From: Diogma glabrata
Taxonomy: Eukaryota; Arthropoda; Insecta; Diptera; Cylindrotomidae
Direction of reading: 5' to 3'
Assembly (NCBI GenBank): GCA_963693315.1
Contig: OY856188.1
Location: forward strand, 217,261,554-217,325,553
Length of the DNA stretch: 64,000 nt
Below the pieces are notes generated by a model, which saw only the letters and a list, made by a program, of their open reading frames with translations, ran no database searches and was not told the origin of the DNA. A program made the translations under genes and the position numbers. Below are positions 35,457-46,570 of this stretch, piece after piece (positions within the stretch are counted from its first letter, which is position 1; every line of letters starts with the position of its first letter).

Positions 35457-35925
35457 GAAGGCCCGGCGTGCTTCGCTACGCTTATAAATAAAGTTTTTGC
35501 GTAGACATTTTGTTGACGTAGAAGCAATGATTTCAAAAAGTGGTAATGAGAAATGCTACCATATAATTTTTAATTTTTCTTTTTAAATATATGAATGAAA
35601 AATAATCAGAACTCTAGCTGATCAGTTCGGATATATGAAAAATTAGCGATCAAATAAGTTTTCAAGTAAGCTTATTTTATCTCTAACTTATTTGATCGCT
35701 AATTTTTCATATATCCGAACTGATCAGCTAGAGTTCTGATTATTTTTCATTCCTTTATTTAAAAAGAAAAATTAAAAATTATATGGTAGCATTTCTCATT
35801 ACCACTTTTTGAAATCATTGCTTCTACGTCAACAAAATGTTTACGCAAAAACTTTATTTATAAGCGTGGTCTACGCAAAAACTTTATTTATAAGCGTAGC
35901 GAAGCACGCCGGGCCCTCCTTATGT
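35457..35925. mobile_element. Hairpin MITE, ~470 bp, in the Helitron remnant
   Basis: The ends read GGCCCGGCGTGCTTCGCTACGC (left) and its inverse (right). The arms run almost perfectly to a centre near 35670, where AAAAATTAGCGATCAAATAAG faces CTTATTTGATCGCTAATTTTT. The right arm carries an extra ~31-bp direct duplication containing GTCTACGCAAAAACTTTAT, so it is longer. No coding frame. Confidence 0.9.
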
Positions 35926-36086
35926 ATAATTGCGCTTAAGTGTTTTAAGGTTGAAATGTTTTGGGCTGAAAATTAACAGAAAATACAATGTATAAACAAA
36001 CAGAAAACACTGAATATGTATATTTTATTACTTGAAATGGTTGATGAATTAAATTTAAATAAATATATAATTAAAATGATATGGGA
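35926..36086. other. No gene seen
   Basis: Short AT-rich stretch. It may continue the Helitron remnant, but no motif is readable. Confidence 0.4.
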
Positions 36087-38727
36087 TTTTTTTTTTTTTT
36101 TTTTTTTATTGGAGGGCCTTGAGACTTACAGTTCAAGTAGCACTGCGACCTGAAGGTCTATTGTGCTTACCCTGATTTTGTTATTAGTCAGTCGTCGTCT
36201 GTGCCGTTACTGGTTGTATTCTGTCATCCAAGTTGAGACTTTTAATAAAATTAATTAGCTCAATTGGAGTGACGTTTTGTGGTAATGGAAGGGTTAGTCT
36301 TCTATGACCAAGTTGGTTGTATCTGTGCCCAGAGAGTTCAGGACAGCTGCAGATGACGTGTTCCATCGTTTCCGCATCCGAGTAGCAGAATCTGCACCTG
36401 TCGGAAACAACAAGGCCTATTTTGTTAAGATGGTGGTTTAAAGGACCATGTCCAGTAACGCACCACGTTAAAATTCTTAGAGACTCTCTGTTTAAGTCGA
36501 TTGTTTTTAAGGGTGAAACAGGGAGGTTACCTAGAAACTTCTTGGAGTGTACTAGTCCCTCTCTGCTTTTCCATAATTTAGCATTTTGTTCTTGTTCCAT
36601 TGTTTGGATTGTGCTTTTGAGCGAACTCTTGGCCATTCCAAAGCATGGTTCCGGTCCAACAAATTTTTTATTGGCACCTTGCTTTGCTAAAACGTCAGCG
36701 ATAGCATTTCCTTGTATTCCTGTGTGGCTAGGTGCCCACACAAGTGTTACTGTGTTATTGCACGAGATTTTTAATATATTTTGGTAGCATTCCCATACCA
36801 GTTTTGAATCAAAGCGCGTAGATTTTAGTGCCAAGAGTGCTGCTTGGCTGTCAGAGATAATATATATTTCAATATTTTGGTATTTTCTTTCAGCGCATAG
36901 CAAAGCGCAACTGCTAATGGCAAAAATTTCGGCTTGAAATATGGTTGTTGTGGTGCCTAAAGCAACCGTTTGTTTTGTTCTAGGACCAAACACTCCTGCT
37001 CCCGTGCCCATGTTGGTTCGAGAACCATCTGTGTACCAGATGCTGGCGTTATGTGGCAGTGACCGTATGTAGTTTTTAATAAGATCTCTGGCCAATATCT
37101 TGACATCAAAGTGCCTATCTAAATCTATTGTTTTTGGCATACAATCCGAAATATGGTATGTATGCAGTTCAGCTTGTAATTCAGAAAGGATTTTAAGGTG
37201 TCCAGTTAGATTACCCGGCTTAAACCCTTCTGTGAGCTGCAGTCTATGAACGCTCAACACCGCTACAGATTTAACATGTAGGTGCAATGGAGAAAGCTTT
37301 AGAAGAATCTCCATTGCTGACGTTGGCGTGGTTTTGAAAGCACCTGTGGCACTAAGACACACAAGTCTTTGTATTTTTGTAAACATATTTTGAGCAGTTA
37401 TTTGGCGCGTTTTAGGCCACCAAACTAAAACTGCATATGTTAGAATTGGTTTTATAATACTTTGGTGCAACCAAAGTATCATTTTTGGGCTAAGACCCCA
37501 TGTTTTCCCAAACAGGTTTCTGCATGTGAAGAAAACTTTGTTTGCCTTATCAGAGATATATTTCAGGTGTGGGTTCCAAGTTAATTTGCTATCCAGGATC
37601 ACACCTAAATATCTAACCTCTTTTGATGTTTGTATTGGATCGCCGTTTAGAACAGGAGAAACGAAATTGAAGTTTCTCCTGTTTGTGAAAACGACAATGC
37701 TTGTTTTTTGTGGGTTGATCGACAGTCCTAATCTGTTGCACCATTTTGATACAATATTAAGAGCTGTCTGGGTTCGACCAGCGACAATGGAGTCATGTTT
37801 CCCTCTAACCATGACTGCCAAGTCGTCGGCATAGCCTACAGTGTTGAAGCCGGAATCATTTAGCTTAGTGAGGAGATCATCAGCCACCATTAGCCAAAGC
37901 AGTGGAGAGAGCACGCCCCCTTGCGGGCAGCCTCTAGATGCAGTAACAGTCACTGAATAATCCCCTAGTGTAGCCGTTATCTTCCGACTCTGTAGCATCT
38001 TGATAATCCACGCAATGATAAGCGGGTTTATATTTTTCTTTGTGGCCATTTCAATGATAGCATTGAAGTGGACATTGTCAAAGGCTCCTTGTATGTCCAT
38101 AAATGTACAAACAAGTGCCTCCTTATAGTTTAGGGTGCTCTCAATTTCTTTCACCATTTTGTGCAACGCCGTTTCAGTAGATTTCCCAGTCTGATAGGCG
38201 TGCTGGCTAGAGTTGAGAGGGTTTTGTTTCAGACATACATGACGGATGTGATAATCCAACATCTTTTCCATTGTTTTTAATAGAAAAGATGTAAGACTTA
38301 TGGGTCTGTATGATTTGGCTTCATTTGGTTTTTTTCCTGGCTTAGGTATAAAAACAACTCTGGTTTCTCGCCATATCTGAGGAATGTAAGCAAGGCGAAA
38401 GCTTGCTTTGAACAAACGCATGAGGTATGGAAGAATGATTGTTAGACCCTTTTGCAGAAATACCGGAAAAATTCCATCACCTCCTGGAGATTTATACGGA
38501 CCGAAGGATTCTATAGCCCATCTCGCTTTGTTGGGGGTGAAAATTGTGTTGGTTAAATGATCTGCATTACTTTTAGTTGCAGGATCTAGAAGACGTACGT
38601 CTTCGTTGGCATTATCTCCCGTGCTCCATTTTATTGAGCCCGGAAAGTGGGTTTGAAGTAAAGTATCTAGTGTCTCAATACAGCTGGTGGTATACGTACC
38701 ACTTGGTTTGCAGATTGAGCCTAGGGA
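36087..38727 (-). mobile_element. 5'-truncated LOA-like non-LTR retrotransposon
   Basis: The poly(A) tail appears as 21 T at 36087-36107. An intact RT-RNase H frame follows on the minus strand up to 38727, where homology stops. GGGATT occurs at both edges (36083-36088 and 38724-38729), a possible target duplication. The endonuclease half is missing, as expected of 5' truncation. Confidence 0.88.
36184..38727 (-). CDS. Reverse transcriptase-RNase H polyprotein, C-terminal part (LOA-like)
   Basis: The frame is open from 38727 to the stop at 36184, about 847 residues, with no break. The first in-frame ATG (38421) is internal to the RT. RT motifs include SYRPISLTSFLLKTMEKML, HAYQTGKSTETAL, DIQGAFDNVHF, GCPQGGVLSPLLW and the catalytic GYADDLAVM (near 37825). 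The C-terminal RNase H shows IWYTDGSRTN, FQAEIFAIS, IISDSQAALLAL and APSHTGIQGNAIAD, that is, its four acidic positions. A CCHC-like cluster CRFCYSDAETMEHVICSC follows near the end. RT plus RNase H plus terminal zinc cluster fits LOA or I relatives. Copies RNA into DNA at the nicked target. No endonuclease remains, so it cannot move by itself. Confidence 0.93.
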   Translation of the reverse strand, partial: SLGSICKPSGTYTTSCIETLDTLLQTHFPGSIKWSTGDNANEDVRLLDPATKSNADHLTNTIFTPNKARWAIESFGPYKSPGGDGIFPVFLQKGLTIILPYLMRLFKASFRLAYIPQIWRETRVVFIPKPGKKPNEAKSYRPISLTSFLLKTMEKMLDYHIRHVCLKQNPLNSSQHAYQTGKSTETALHKMVKEIESTLNYKEALVCTFMDIQGAFDNVHFNAIIEMATKKNINPLIIAWIIKMLQSRKITATLGDYSVTVTASRGCPQGGVLSPLLWLMVADDLLTKLNDSGFNTVGYADDLAVMVRGKHDSIVAGRTQTALNIVSKWCNRLGLSINPQKTSIVVFTNRRNFNFVSPVLNGDPIQTSKEVRYLGVILDSKLTWNPHLKYISDKANKVFFTCRNLFGKTWGLSPKMILWLHQSIIKPILTYAVLVWWPKTRQITAQNMFTKIQRLVCLSATGAFKTTPTSAMEILLKLSPLHLHVKSVAVLSVHRLQLTEGFKPGNLTGHLKILSELQAELHTYHISDCMPKTIDLDRHFDVKILARDLIKNYIRSLPHNASIWYTDGSRTNMGTGAGVFGPRTKQTVALGTTTTIFQAEIFAISSCALLCAERKYQNIEIYIISDSQAALLALKSTRFDSKLVWECYQNILKISCNNTVTLVWAPSHTGIQGNAIADVLAKQGANKKFVGPEPCFGMAKSSLKSTIQTMEQEQNAKLWKSREGLVHSKKFLGNLPVSPLKTIDLNRESLRILTWCVTGHGPLNHHLNKIGLVVSDRCRFCYSDAETMEHVICSCPELSGHRYNQLGHRRLTLPLPQNVTPIELINFIKSLNLDDRIQPVTAQTTTD

Positions 38728-38729
38728 TT

Positions 38730-39797
38730 ACTTTAATTACAATTTATTATGATAAAGGCTGTTTATGCTGATAATTTTTATGATTGTATAATGATTGCAA
38801 TAAATGTGCAAGTTTAATTTATATCTTCAAAATGCATTAATTGAAACGCATAAATTACGCATATTTAAAAACACATAATTATCACACGAGAATAAAAAAA
38901 TTATAGTTTATTAGTTTTCAGCTCGATGTTTAAAAGTGTGTCTAAGGTTGTGTATAAAGATGTGAATAATTAATACCTGTGACGTTCAGATTTAGAATTT
39001 TCTTAAGATTTTTGGAATTTAGTATTGACTAAACGTACGATACTTTGTCTCGAGTCTTCTTGGCAATGGCAATTCAATTGTCAATTAAGAAATACACTTT
39101 GCCTATGAACTTAAATGGTATTTAAAAACATATTTCAGTTTAAATCCTAATTAGAGAATTCAATATCGATCAACACTTGAATACTCGAATTGCAATTTTA
39201 AAGTTCATTTAAATTTCAATTTGGTATTAAACCTTTACTAAATATTTATTAATGAACATTGACACAAGACTTTTATTTATGTTCTAAATTATAACAGAAA
39301 AATGTTAGTCTTGACTTGAGTACACTAGTGTACACTTTTAGTATATCCACCCCGAGTAAATTTAAGAGGAAGGTCGATATCTAAACTTTTCTGTCAATCC
39401 GGAATTTATTGTTCAGTATACTCAAAAAAAACACATATATTTTTGTAAGATCTACAAATTTACTATAATTACAAAAAACATATTGGAAAAACAAAAATTT
39501 GTATTGTAAAAAAAATTTGTAGTTTTCACCAAAAAATTTGTTATATTTACAAAAAATAGAAAATTAAGTAATTGAGTTCAAACTATATCCAACTCAATCG
39601 GTTTACCCCGATTGATGAATTTTATTATTAATCTAATGTAATGTAGGTGAATGTAATATGAATTATGAAGTATGATAGTGGATTGCTGAATTGTACAAAC
39701 ACATGCAAAAGTAGACGATTTAAATATTTTCATTAAATAACCAATGATGAAAAACGTGATCAACGCAGGTAAAAAAATTGAATTTTGAACTCCACTT
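38730..39797. other. No gene seen
   Basis: AT-rich sequence with no supportable gene or repeat. Confidence 0.55.
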
Positions 39798-40613
39798 CAT
39801 TTTACAATTTTTTTAAAGGACATACATTGTTTAAGCAAAGCTCCTACCACCTTAACATGCATAAAAAATGAATATTTAGCAAATCCGAGGTAGCTTTGAA
39901 ATTAAATTGCTGAAGAACGGCTATACCGATTTCATCAAACTTTTTTTTGTTTGAATGGTGATTACTGATTGGTTAATCGTTTGAAAAAAATGATTTGAAT
40001 TGAATTTTTTAAAGATGGCGCTAGGGGCAAAGATCAATTGGCATTTAATTTTTTTTCTTAAAAATAGTGCTATTTATACTCTAAAATATTTCAAGTTTAC
40101 AAAGAGCCGTTAATTCGTGTTCTTAAGATATTTAATTTTAAAGATTTTTAGTCTGACTAAAATTCTAATTTTTCATAATTTTTTCGAACTTCAGTGGTTA
40201 AAATTTTTTGTTGATAAAAATAGTTCGAAAAAATAATGAACGATTAGAATTTTAGTCGGACTTAAAATCTTTAAAATTAAATGTCTCAAGAATACGAATT
40301 AATGCCTCTTTCTAGATTTGATATATTTTGAAGTAAGGATAGAACTATATTTCAAAAAAAAAATCAAATTCCAATTGATCTTTGTCCCTAGCGCCTTTAA
40401 CCCCTAAAAAGTATTTTTTAATATTTTAATTTTAAAATTAATTACAAAAACAATTAATTAATTTTTTTTAAACCATTAACTAATCACCTATCAAATAAAA
40501 AAAGTTTGATGAAATCGGTATAGCCGTTCTTGAGCAATTTAATTTCAAAGTTACTATTTTGGGATGTTCCCTATGCTAAAACTACGCACTTTAAAAAAAT
40601 TGTAAAATAAAGC
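39798..40613. repeat. 816-bp palindrome with ~390-bp arms
   Basis: The left arm (39798-40189) and right arm (40222-40613) are inverted copies with a ~32-bp loop. For instance, CTATACCGATTTCATCAAAC faces GTTTGATGAAATCGGTATAG, and GGCGCTAGGGGCAAAGATCA faces TGATCTTTGTCCCTAGCGCC. A third copy of one arm lies at 11766-12240, so this is a dispersed foldback family. No coding frame. Confidence 0.88.
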
Positions 40614-41491
40614 TAGAAACACAACACGGGCGAAATCGTCCGACGACGACGTTAGTAATATTAGAATACACAGGATACATACATTTCAAACACAACTACA
40701 GCGATAAACGAAAAAGTTTTTTTCGTCGGAAAAAATTTAGATTCTATTTATAATTTATCGTCGGCGATGATTATTGCCAGATATCAATTTTATTTTTATT
40801 TGGCTGCGAGGGTAATTTTTAATTTGGATGGGTTTTTTGTGAACAAAAAAAAATTCCCCTAAAGCTGTCTATATTTCCTAACCAAAATTATAACAACATA
40901 TTGACTTTACGTCGGATATTAAGTTTCGCATTGATTGACCACAATCAATAATGACTTTACACTCGTGACTTAGGATGTTGATTAGAATGTTAACTTAGAT
41001 GTGGACGAAATATTCTCTCATCCTATGAATTCACACATCGTAATATCTAGAAATTTAATACAAAAAATCCTAAATAAATGTAGTTTTTAATGTTATTGTG
41101 ACGGTGTCGCCAACTGAAAAATATGATTTTCTGATGTTTTTCGCGTTTCTGAGGTTGTAATCGTTTTGTTTTGAGTTGTCAACTGATTTTTCAGTTTATG
41201 TTCAAAGTTCGGTTTTATTCATTTATATATTTTCATAATTTGTGTGTTGTATTTTATTTTTAAAATTAGTTATTAGTAGAAAAATTATTATTATTTATTT
41301 ATTAGTAAAAATTAGTTATTTTAAAAATTGAAATTTGTGAAATTCATTTTGACATAGAACAAAGTATTTTAGTTTATGCAATTTTATTTTTGACAGCTTT
41401 TTTACGTTGACGCCTTTGTTGTGGTTACAACAGCGAAATTGTAGACGATTTTTTTTTATCGTCCGACGTTATCGTCCGTGTTGTGTTTCTA
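40614..41491. mobile_element. Non-autonomous TIR element, 878 bp
   Basis: TAGAAACACAACACGGGCGA at 40614 is the near-exact inverse of the right end (CGTCCGTGTTGTGTTTCTA to 41491). Subterminal CGTCCGACG/CGTCGGACG words are shared too. The sequence left (palindrome arm) and right (41492-41640) both match the single repeat copy at 12190-12290, which shows that the element split that repeat. No transposase frame is visible. Confidence 0.85.
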
Positions 41492-41640
41492 CCTTAAGTT
41501 GTATTTTTTATTTTGAGTTGGTTCTCTTTTACTTTGAGTTGGTTCGAATTACTTATAGTTATATGCCAAGTTTCAGGAAAATCAAATATGATCAAGTTTT
41601 CACAACTCGGTCTAGAACACGTTTTTCTTGAAAGCGCCAT
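41492..41640. repeat. Continuation of the dispersed repeat after the TIR element
   Basis: GTATTTTTTATTTTGAG and ACTCGGTCTAGAACACG match 12215-12270 (ATATTTTTTATTTTG and TCTCGGTCTAGAACATG). Confidence 0.6.
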
Positions 41641-42148
41641 AAATTTATGAATTAGAGGCATGTTATTTTATGCAAAATAGTTATATTTTGTTCTCTAAGG
41701 ACCGATTTACACACACAGTTTAACTGCACAATAAAACGTTGTGACGTCATTACGAAATAAAATTTAGAATGCATTTAGGGAATTTTTGCGACACCTACAA
41801 TATTTTCTTCAGTTTTTTAATTGAAGAAATATTTCGTGGTTATTCACTTTATTTGTACTTTTTGTTGTTTTCCTCTTTTTTTATTTGTTATGTTTTCTGT
41901 TGGTGATTGTCGTATCATTTTTTTAAGGATGAATGAATTTATTGTTTCTCAATATGTATATTTTGTTGTTTTGGATTTTGGAATGAAAATAAACGAAAAA
42001 AGAAAGAAAAAATTGAAGAAAATAATTGAAGAAAAAAATCTGCTATTATATTGTACGATTTAACTGTATCATACTTAATATACACCAAAAAATTTTATGG
42101 TCAAATTGATCATATTTTTAGAGAACCATAAAATGTGGTCAATTATAA
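41641..42148. other. No gene seen
   Basis: AT-rich sequence. A small frame at 41821-42063 ends in a Lys/Glu-rich low-complexity tail and looks like chance. Confidence 0.5.
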
Positions 42149-42770
42149 TCATAGTATGGTTCTGTATGGTCTAGACCTAGGTCCCACAACAACTGGCGTT
42201 CTAAGGTCGTGATGAACGCTTTTTTTAAACCTCTGCGGGTAGAAGTCACTTGAGACTAAGGATTTCGGCAAACTATTCCATTTGTATGCAGTTCGGACAA
42301 AGAAGTCTTTCTGCGATCTGCCAGTATGACAGCGTGGGATCTCGACCGTTTGACTGGTTGCGGTAGCCGATTGTCGAGTGGAACGAGGGTAAGAATAAGT
42401 TTGGGATATGATGCTGCTGATTTCATCTGAGCACTGTTGATGACGATATTTGTAAAAAACAACGAGGTCAGCAACAGTGCGACGATGTTCTAGGGAATCA
42501 AGTTTTGATGTCAAAGTTCGATCATCCACAATTCGTATAGCCCGCTTTTGAACAGAGTCCAAGAGGGCCAAGATGGAAACAGAAGCAGTACCCCAAACTT
42601 GGGCTCGAACGACTTGTGCAGAGTACTATCATCTGCAAAACAATTTATTGGGTTGCTGGTGATTTTCAACAATTCGTTGATATAAATCAAAAATAGGTAT
42701 AGTATTGGGGACAATACTGAGCCTTGAGGTACACCAGCGTTAATTAGGTTTTTACATATTTTTACATCAA
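42149..42770 (-). pseudogene. Internally deleted copy of the Jockey-like element (RT end)
   Basis: On the minus strand this begins with the RT segment LIYINELLKITSNPIN and FADDSTLHKSFEP. It then jumps out of frame to the segment equivalent to VWGAASVSILALLDSVQKRA and continues to the ORF end (PVVVGPRSRP). Relative to 18927-21952 about 400 bp are missing (counterpart of about 21102-21508). Residues are close to the full copy, so both belong to one family. The 5' part and the poly(A) tail are absent. Confidence 0.9.
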
Positions 42771-43124
42771 AGTTTTTTCTCTGTTCCTTATTGGTCGTAC
42801 TACGAATCCGATATTCATAAAATTCTATAAATAATATTTATAGTAAGTTCAAAAGTGAGTTTTTGAAATAGTAGTAGTAATATGTCAACAATATACTTCT
42901 CTATTCAGTTTGGTGATATGTGTAGAGATTTTGTATCCCTTTTGGTCAAATAAAATCTAAGCTTTCTAGATTCTTTCTAAGGCCACAAATGTTGCACATT
43001 TGACGTCCGGCATTGAGTTTCATTGCTTGATTTTGACTGGAATATGTGAAACTTTTAAATCTTTTCAGATCATTGTCTACACATTGGACTGACATTTTAT
43101 TTTATAACTATAAGCGTTATTTTA
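42771..43124. other. No gene seen
   Basis: AT-rich sequence without recognised features. Confidence 0.4.
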
Positions 43125-43330
43125 TCCAGAACCATGGAGGTCAATATCTGCAGAGCTATTTTATTATCTGATGAAAAGAACCAGCTCTCTTTTGGATTCA
43201 CTCTTAAGTCGCATCTTTGGACCCAAGCTAATATTTTTGATAGGGCAGCTTGAATTTGCATTTTGTATGCGGAACCTTTTCTGATATAGCGACATCATCG
43301 GAATAGTTTAAACCGCCATTAATGTGATTT
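43125..43330 (-). pseudogene. Decayed non-LTR reverse transcriptase fragment
   Basis: The minus strand reads NYSDDVAIS, a YxDD catalytic box. After a one-base shift it continues IQAALSKILAWVQRCDLRVN followed by PKESWFF, the block usually found 25-40 residues after YxDD in I/R1/LOA-type elements. Only about 65 codons are readable. It does not match the LOA-like copy at 36-38 kb closely, so it is another family. Confidence 0.6.
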
Positions 43331-44217
43331 AAGTTTATCCGTTTTGCTGCATAGAATTTTCTTGACTCTTTTAGTATTTAAGGTTTGTTTGGCTTTTAGG
43401 GAAAGTGTGTATTCATTAAAAGTTGAATAGGCTGGATTCGGTACGTGTCATCCCAACTAACGAGAAAGCTGCATAGCTAAAAAAAAATTGAATATGTAAT
43501 GCAAATTGTTACACATATAGGTCCTACGGAAGTTTCTATTACAAAACAATACAAAGCGTGCTATAAAGTTAAATTTAATGCTCTTTGCATTAATATTTAA
43601 CAGAGTACATGGAATAAAATATAAAGCTTGTTGTATTAAAAATGTTTATTATTTGCATTAAATAATATTACGCGCAACATTTTTTGGTGTGACATTTTAA
43701 TGCAAATTACATTATAATTTAGAGTTACTTTTATTATTACGCACCTGTATTTAACACACATATTATTTGCAGCAATTAATTATATATTTTATTCAGATAA
43801 AAATAAAACAAAAACTTGATTTTAACTTAAATAAAATTTATATCACTTCACTTACATATTTGTCATATAAATCAATAATATTAATAAAGTTTAATTGTTA
43901 TTGAAACAAAATCACTACAACTATTGAGATCTATGTATTTTTAAAAGCTAGACAAACATAGGCTTAATATATTTAATTTTATATTTTTAACACGCACAAT
44001 TTAGCCAATAATTTTAATTAACACTTAATCCACTCAAAAACAACTCAGATCACTTTGAAATTTCGAAACTTAAACTAATTTCATTTCTAAATCTAATTTC
44101 AATCCAAAATACTTTATCACATAATACAACAATTCAAACATAATATATAAATAACATATAAATCTAATGTACAAAAAGAATAAACAAAGAAAAAATCTTA
44201 AGTCCGGTTAACCTAAC
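43331..44217. other. No gene seen
   Basis: AT-rich sequence. The word TGCATTAA/TTAATGCA recurs several times on both strands here and at 44810-44860. Confidence 0.45.
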
Positions 44218-44361
44218 GAAAATAGTACATTATGATGCTAGGACGTAAAGCTAAAGATTTTGGAAGGATGTGGAGTTTGCAAATCGAGGCGCTAGCCGAG
44301 ATTTGCACCCACATTAAGTCCAAAATAGCTTACGTCCGTGCATCATATACTATTTTTTATT
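44218..44361. repeat. Long imperfect hairpin, ~143 bp, GC-richer apex
   Basis: AAAATAGTACATTATGATGC pairs with GCATCATATACTATTTTTT. Inner segments GGACGTAAAGCTAAAGATTTTGG and GCAAATCGAGGC pair with CCAAAATAGCTTACGTCC and GCCGAGATTTGC, around the apex GCTA. The right flank TTTTTTATTCGCC is inverted at 44702-44716 (GGCGAATAAAAAA), so a slightly larger TIR element may include it. Confidence 0.75.
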
Positions 44362-45907
44362 CGCCGCAAGCAAAATATTTTAAGAAAAGTTGTTTATTCT
44401 AAATTAAAATTATAAATTTTCATAAATTTTAAAATAAAAATATATGGAACAAGTAACCTTTGAAAAAATATTTATTATTTTTTCCAAATTCTATGACAAC
44501 AAATGATAACAACTATTTTAATTGGATAATGAAATTTTGAATTTGCGGGTTGCTTTGATAAAAAAAATTATTTTTCATAGAATTTAAACAAATACAAATG
44601 CTTTTTACTTTTTTGGACGTAGCTATGACGACAAAATAAATAGTTGAAAAGTGATACTTTAAAGCCGCAAATCACAGTAATAAAGTAACACTTTAATATA
44701 TAGGCGAATAAAAAAACAATTATTTATTTATTATTGTAGCAAGTTACATTCAAACTTCTAGCAGTTCTATAAAAATAAATTATGATGCAAGAGTTGTTTT
44801 AAAGAATGTATGATATGCATTAAAATTAGCTTTAATGCAACATTTGCTTTATAATGCAATAATAACCTGCTATGCATAGCTCATATTGCAAGGCTTGCTT
44901 TAAAAATTGCAGTTACTTTTTCAACTGTGTGGGTATTATATAGTTAGTTGTTAGAATGTTCCTTAACACAAAATAGTCTTCAAGATTTCCAGTTGACTAT
45001 AGTCGTTTTTTATAAATTTTCGATTTTCTGTTTTTCTATCACCCTGCATTTTTAGACGAGGTTAAAATAACAAATTTGTTTTGTTATTGCGAACATTTTT
45101 CAAACACCAACTCAGTATTTAGGAATTTCGTAACAAATACGTGACTATTGGATTTGCATATAGCAATACCAAACATAAATATTTTCATATAAAACTAAAT
45201 TAACAGTGCTTTCTCCTAACATAAAAAGATTGCAGGAGTGCAATCTGGTTAATCCTATGTGTTCATGTTGTCATAATAAAAATTAAAAATTTTGTTGGTT
45301 TGCTTTTATACAACAAGTGGTGCTTTCCAAACGAATACTTATTTGTGGAACGTAACTTATTCTAAACTTATTCGAATAAGTATGCTAGTGAGGTGACTTA
45401 TTTTGTATCGCTTTTTCCATAACTCTAATCTGATATGTCAAATATACTTTTTATTTTATTTATAGTCAATATCTGTCACTAATTTGATCAAACGTTTTTA
45501 TAAATCAGATTTAAACTGACATAATTATAGACATTATTGTCTTGAATGATTTTTTTGACATTTTTAATATGGCGGCAAATAAGTAATAAGTATTAAATAA
45601 GTCGTCGTTTGCAGTGGCGAATCAAGGTATTTCAACGACGGGTGCAGATTAGGTAACTGGCGCCCTCAGATATAATTATATGGTAAAATAAAATATTTAA
45701 AAAAAATACAGTACTTGTTTCACTACGAAGTGTTATGTAATACAATTAGAATATGTGTCACTGTCACAGCAACACATAGACCGTTCTTAAGATGTAGGTC
45801 CCACAACAACATGCGTGCTCAACTATTATAATTGGATCAACATTTTCTTTTATGGTTTTTTAATTGTTGGATATTTAAACAAAAAATTCTAATATATAAA
45901 AAAATAT
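44362..45907. other. No gene seen
   Basis: AT-rich sequence. GTAGGTCCCACAACAAC near 45797 resembles the end of the Jockey-like ORF in minus orientation, a possible 25-30-bp scrap. Confidence 0.4.
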
Positions 45908-46554
45908 TGTTACGTTTTTCCAAACTTCCTTCGAATTGGCCTAACTCACAATTCGATAAACGCAATCCCCAATCGCTTCCTGAGTTTGATCACTGATTAG
46001 TAAGCACAAACATTAGGTTTTATTAAGTATTCAACACCTTAATTGTTCTCCACAACAACAGGAAAACAATACAGCAAACAATATTCCTAACTAGAATATT
46101 CTTTCAACAGCTTCAGAAACTCCAACGGTTTATTGTAGAAATTTCCAGTAACACAACGTTTAAAATAATACACAAAATATTTCTTCTCAATAAAACTTAA
46201 AACTTTATTCACAAAAACTAATTTAAATATCACTTTTACAATTTTCACTTCACTATCGCAGGTTTAAAATAAAACTAATTAAAAACTACAAGAGGTAATT
46301 TCCTTATATACATTCTGCCTAATCTCTAGAACTTTCGCGGTCCCTTTTAAGAAACCTTGAGAAAATATTAGAATATTCGATTATTTTACGTTACGTTGAT
46401 TTGATTCATAAAATCATTTGTTTTGTGTAGACCTTTATTCTAAGAACATGTACAACAACAACACTATTCATTTCATTCACTTTCTGTTGTGTTTTGTTGA
46501 TTTTATTTTAGTGGAAGTGACCGTAATCGTCTAGATTTTTCTGTACTCGTAACA
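45908..46554 (-). repeat. 3' LTR (left on the map), 647 bp
   Basis: Begins TGTTACGTTTTTCC and ends CTCGTAACA; the terminal 7-bp inverse TGTTACG/CGTAACA is clear. Contains a 5-bp insertion (ACAAGAGG versus AGG context near 46290) relative to the other LTR. Confidence 0.96.
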
Positions 46555-46570
46555 TTACCCTCCACTTAAG
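46555..46570 (-). promoter_or_regulatory. Polypurine tract of the LTR element
   Basis: On the minus strand AAGTGGAGGGTAA directly precedes the 3' LTR and overlaps the pol stop codon. Confidence 0.65.

Noticed and set aside
36422..37834. Two plus-strand frames over 100 codons
   Set aside because: They are antisense shadows of the LOA-like RT-RNase H frame.
45797..45825. Scrap of the Jockey-like ORF end (GTAGGTCCCACAACAAC)
   Set aside because: Too short to claim as an element; noted only as a possible remnant.
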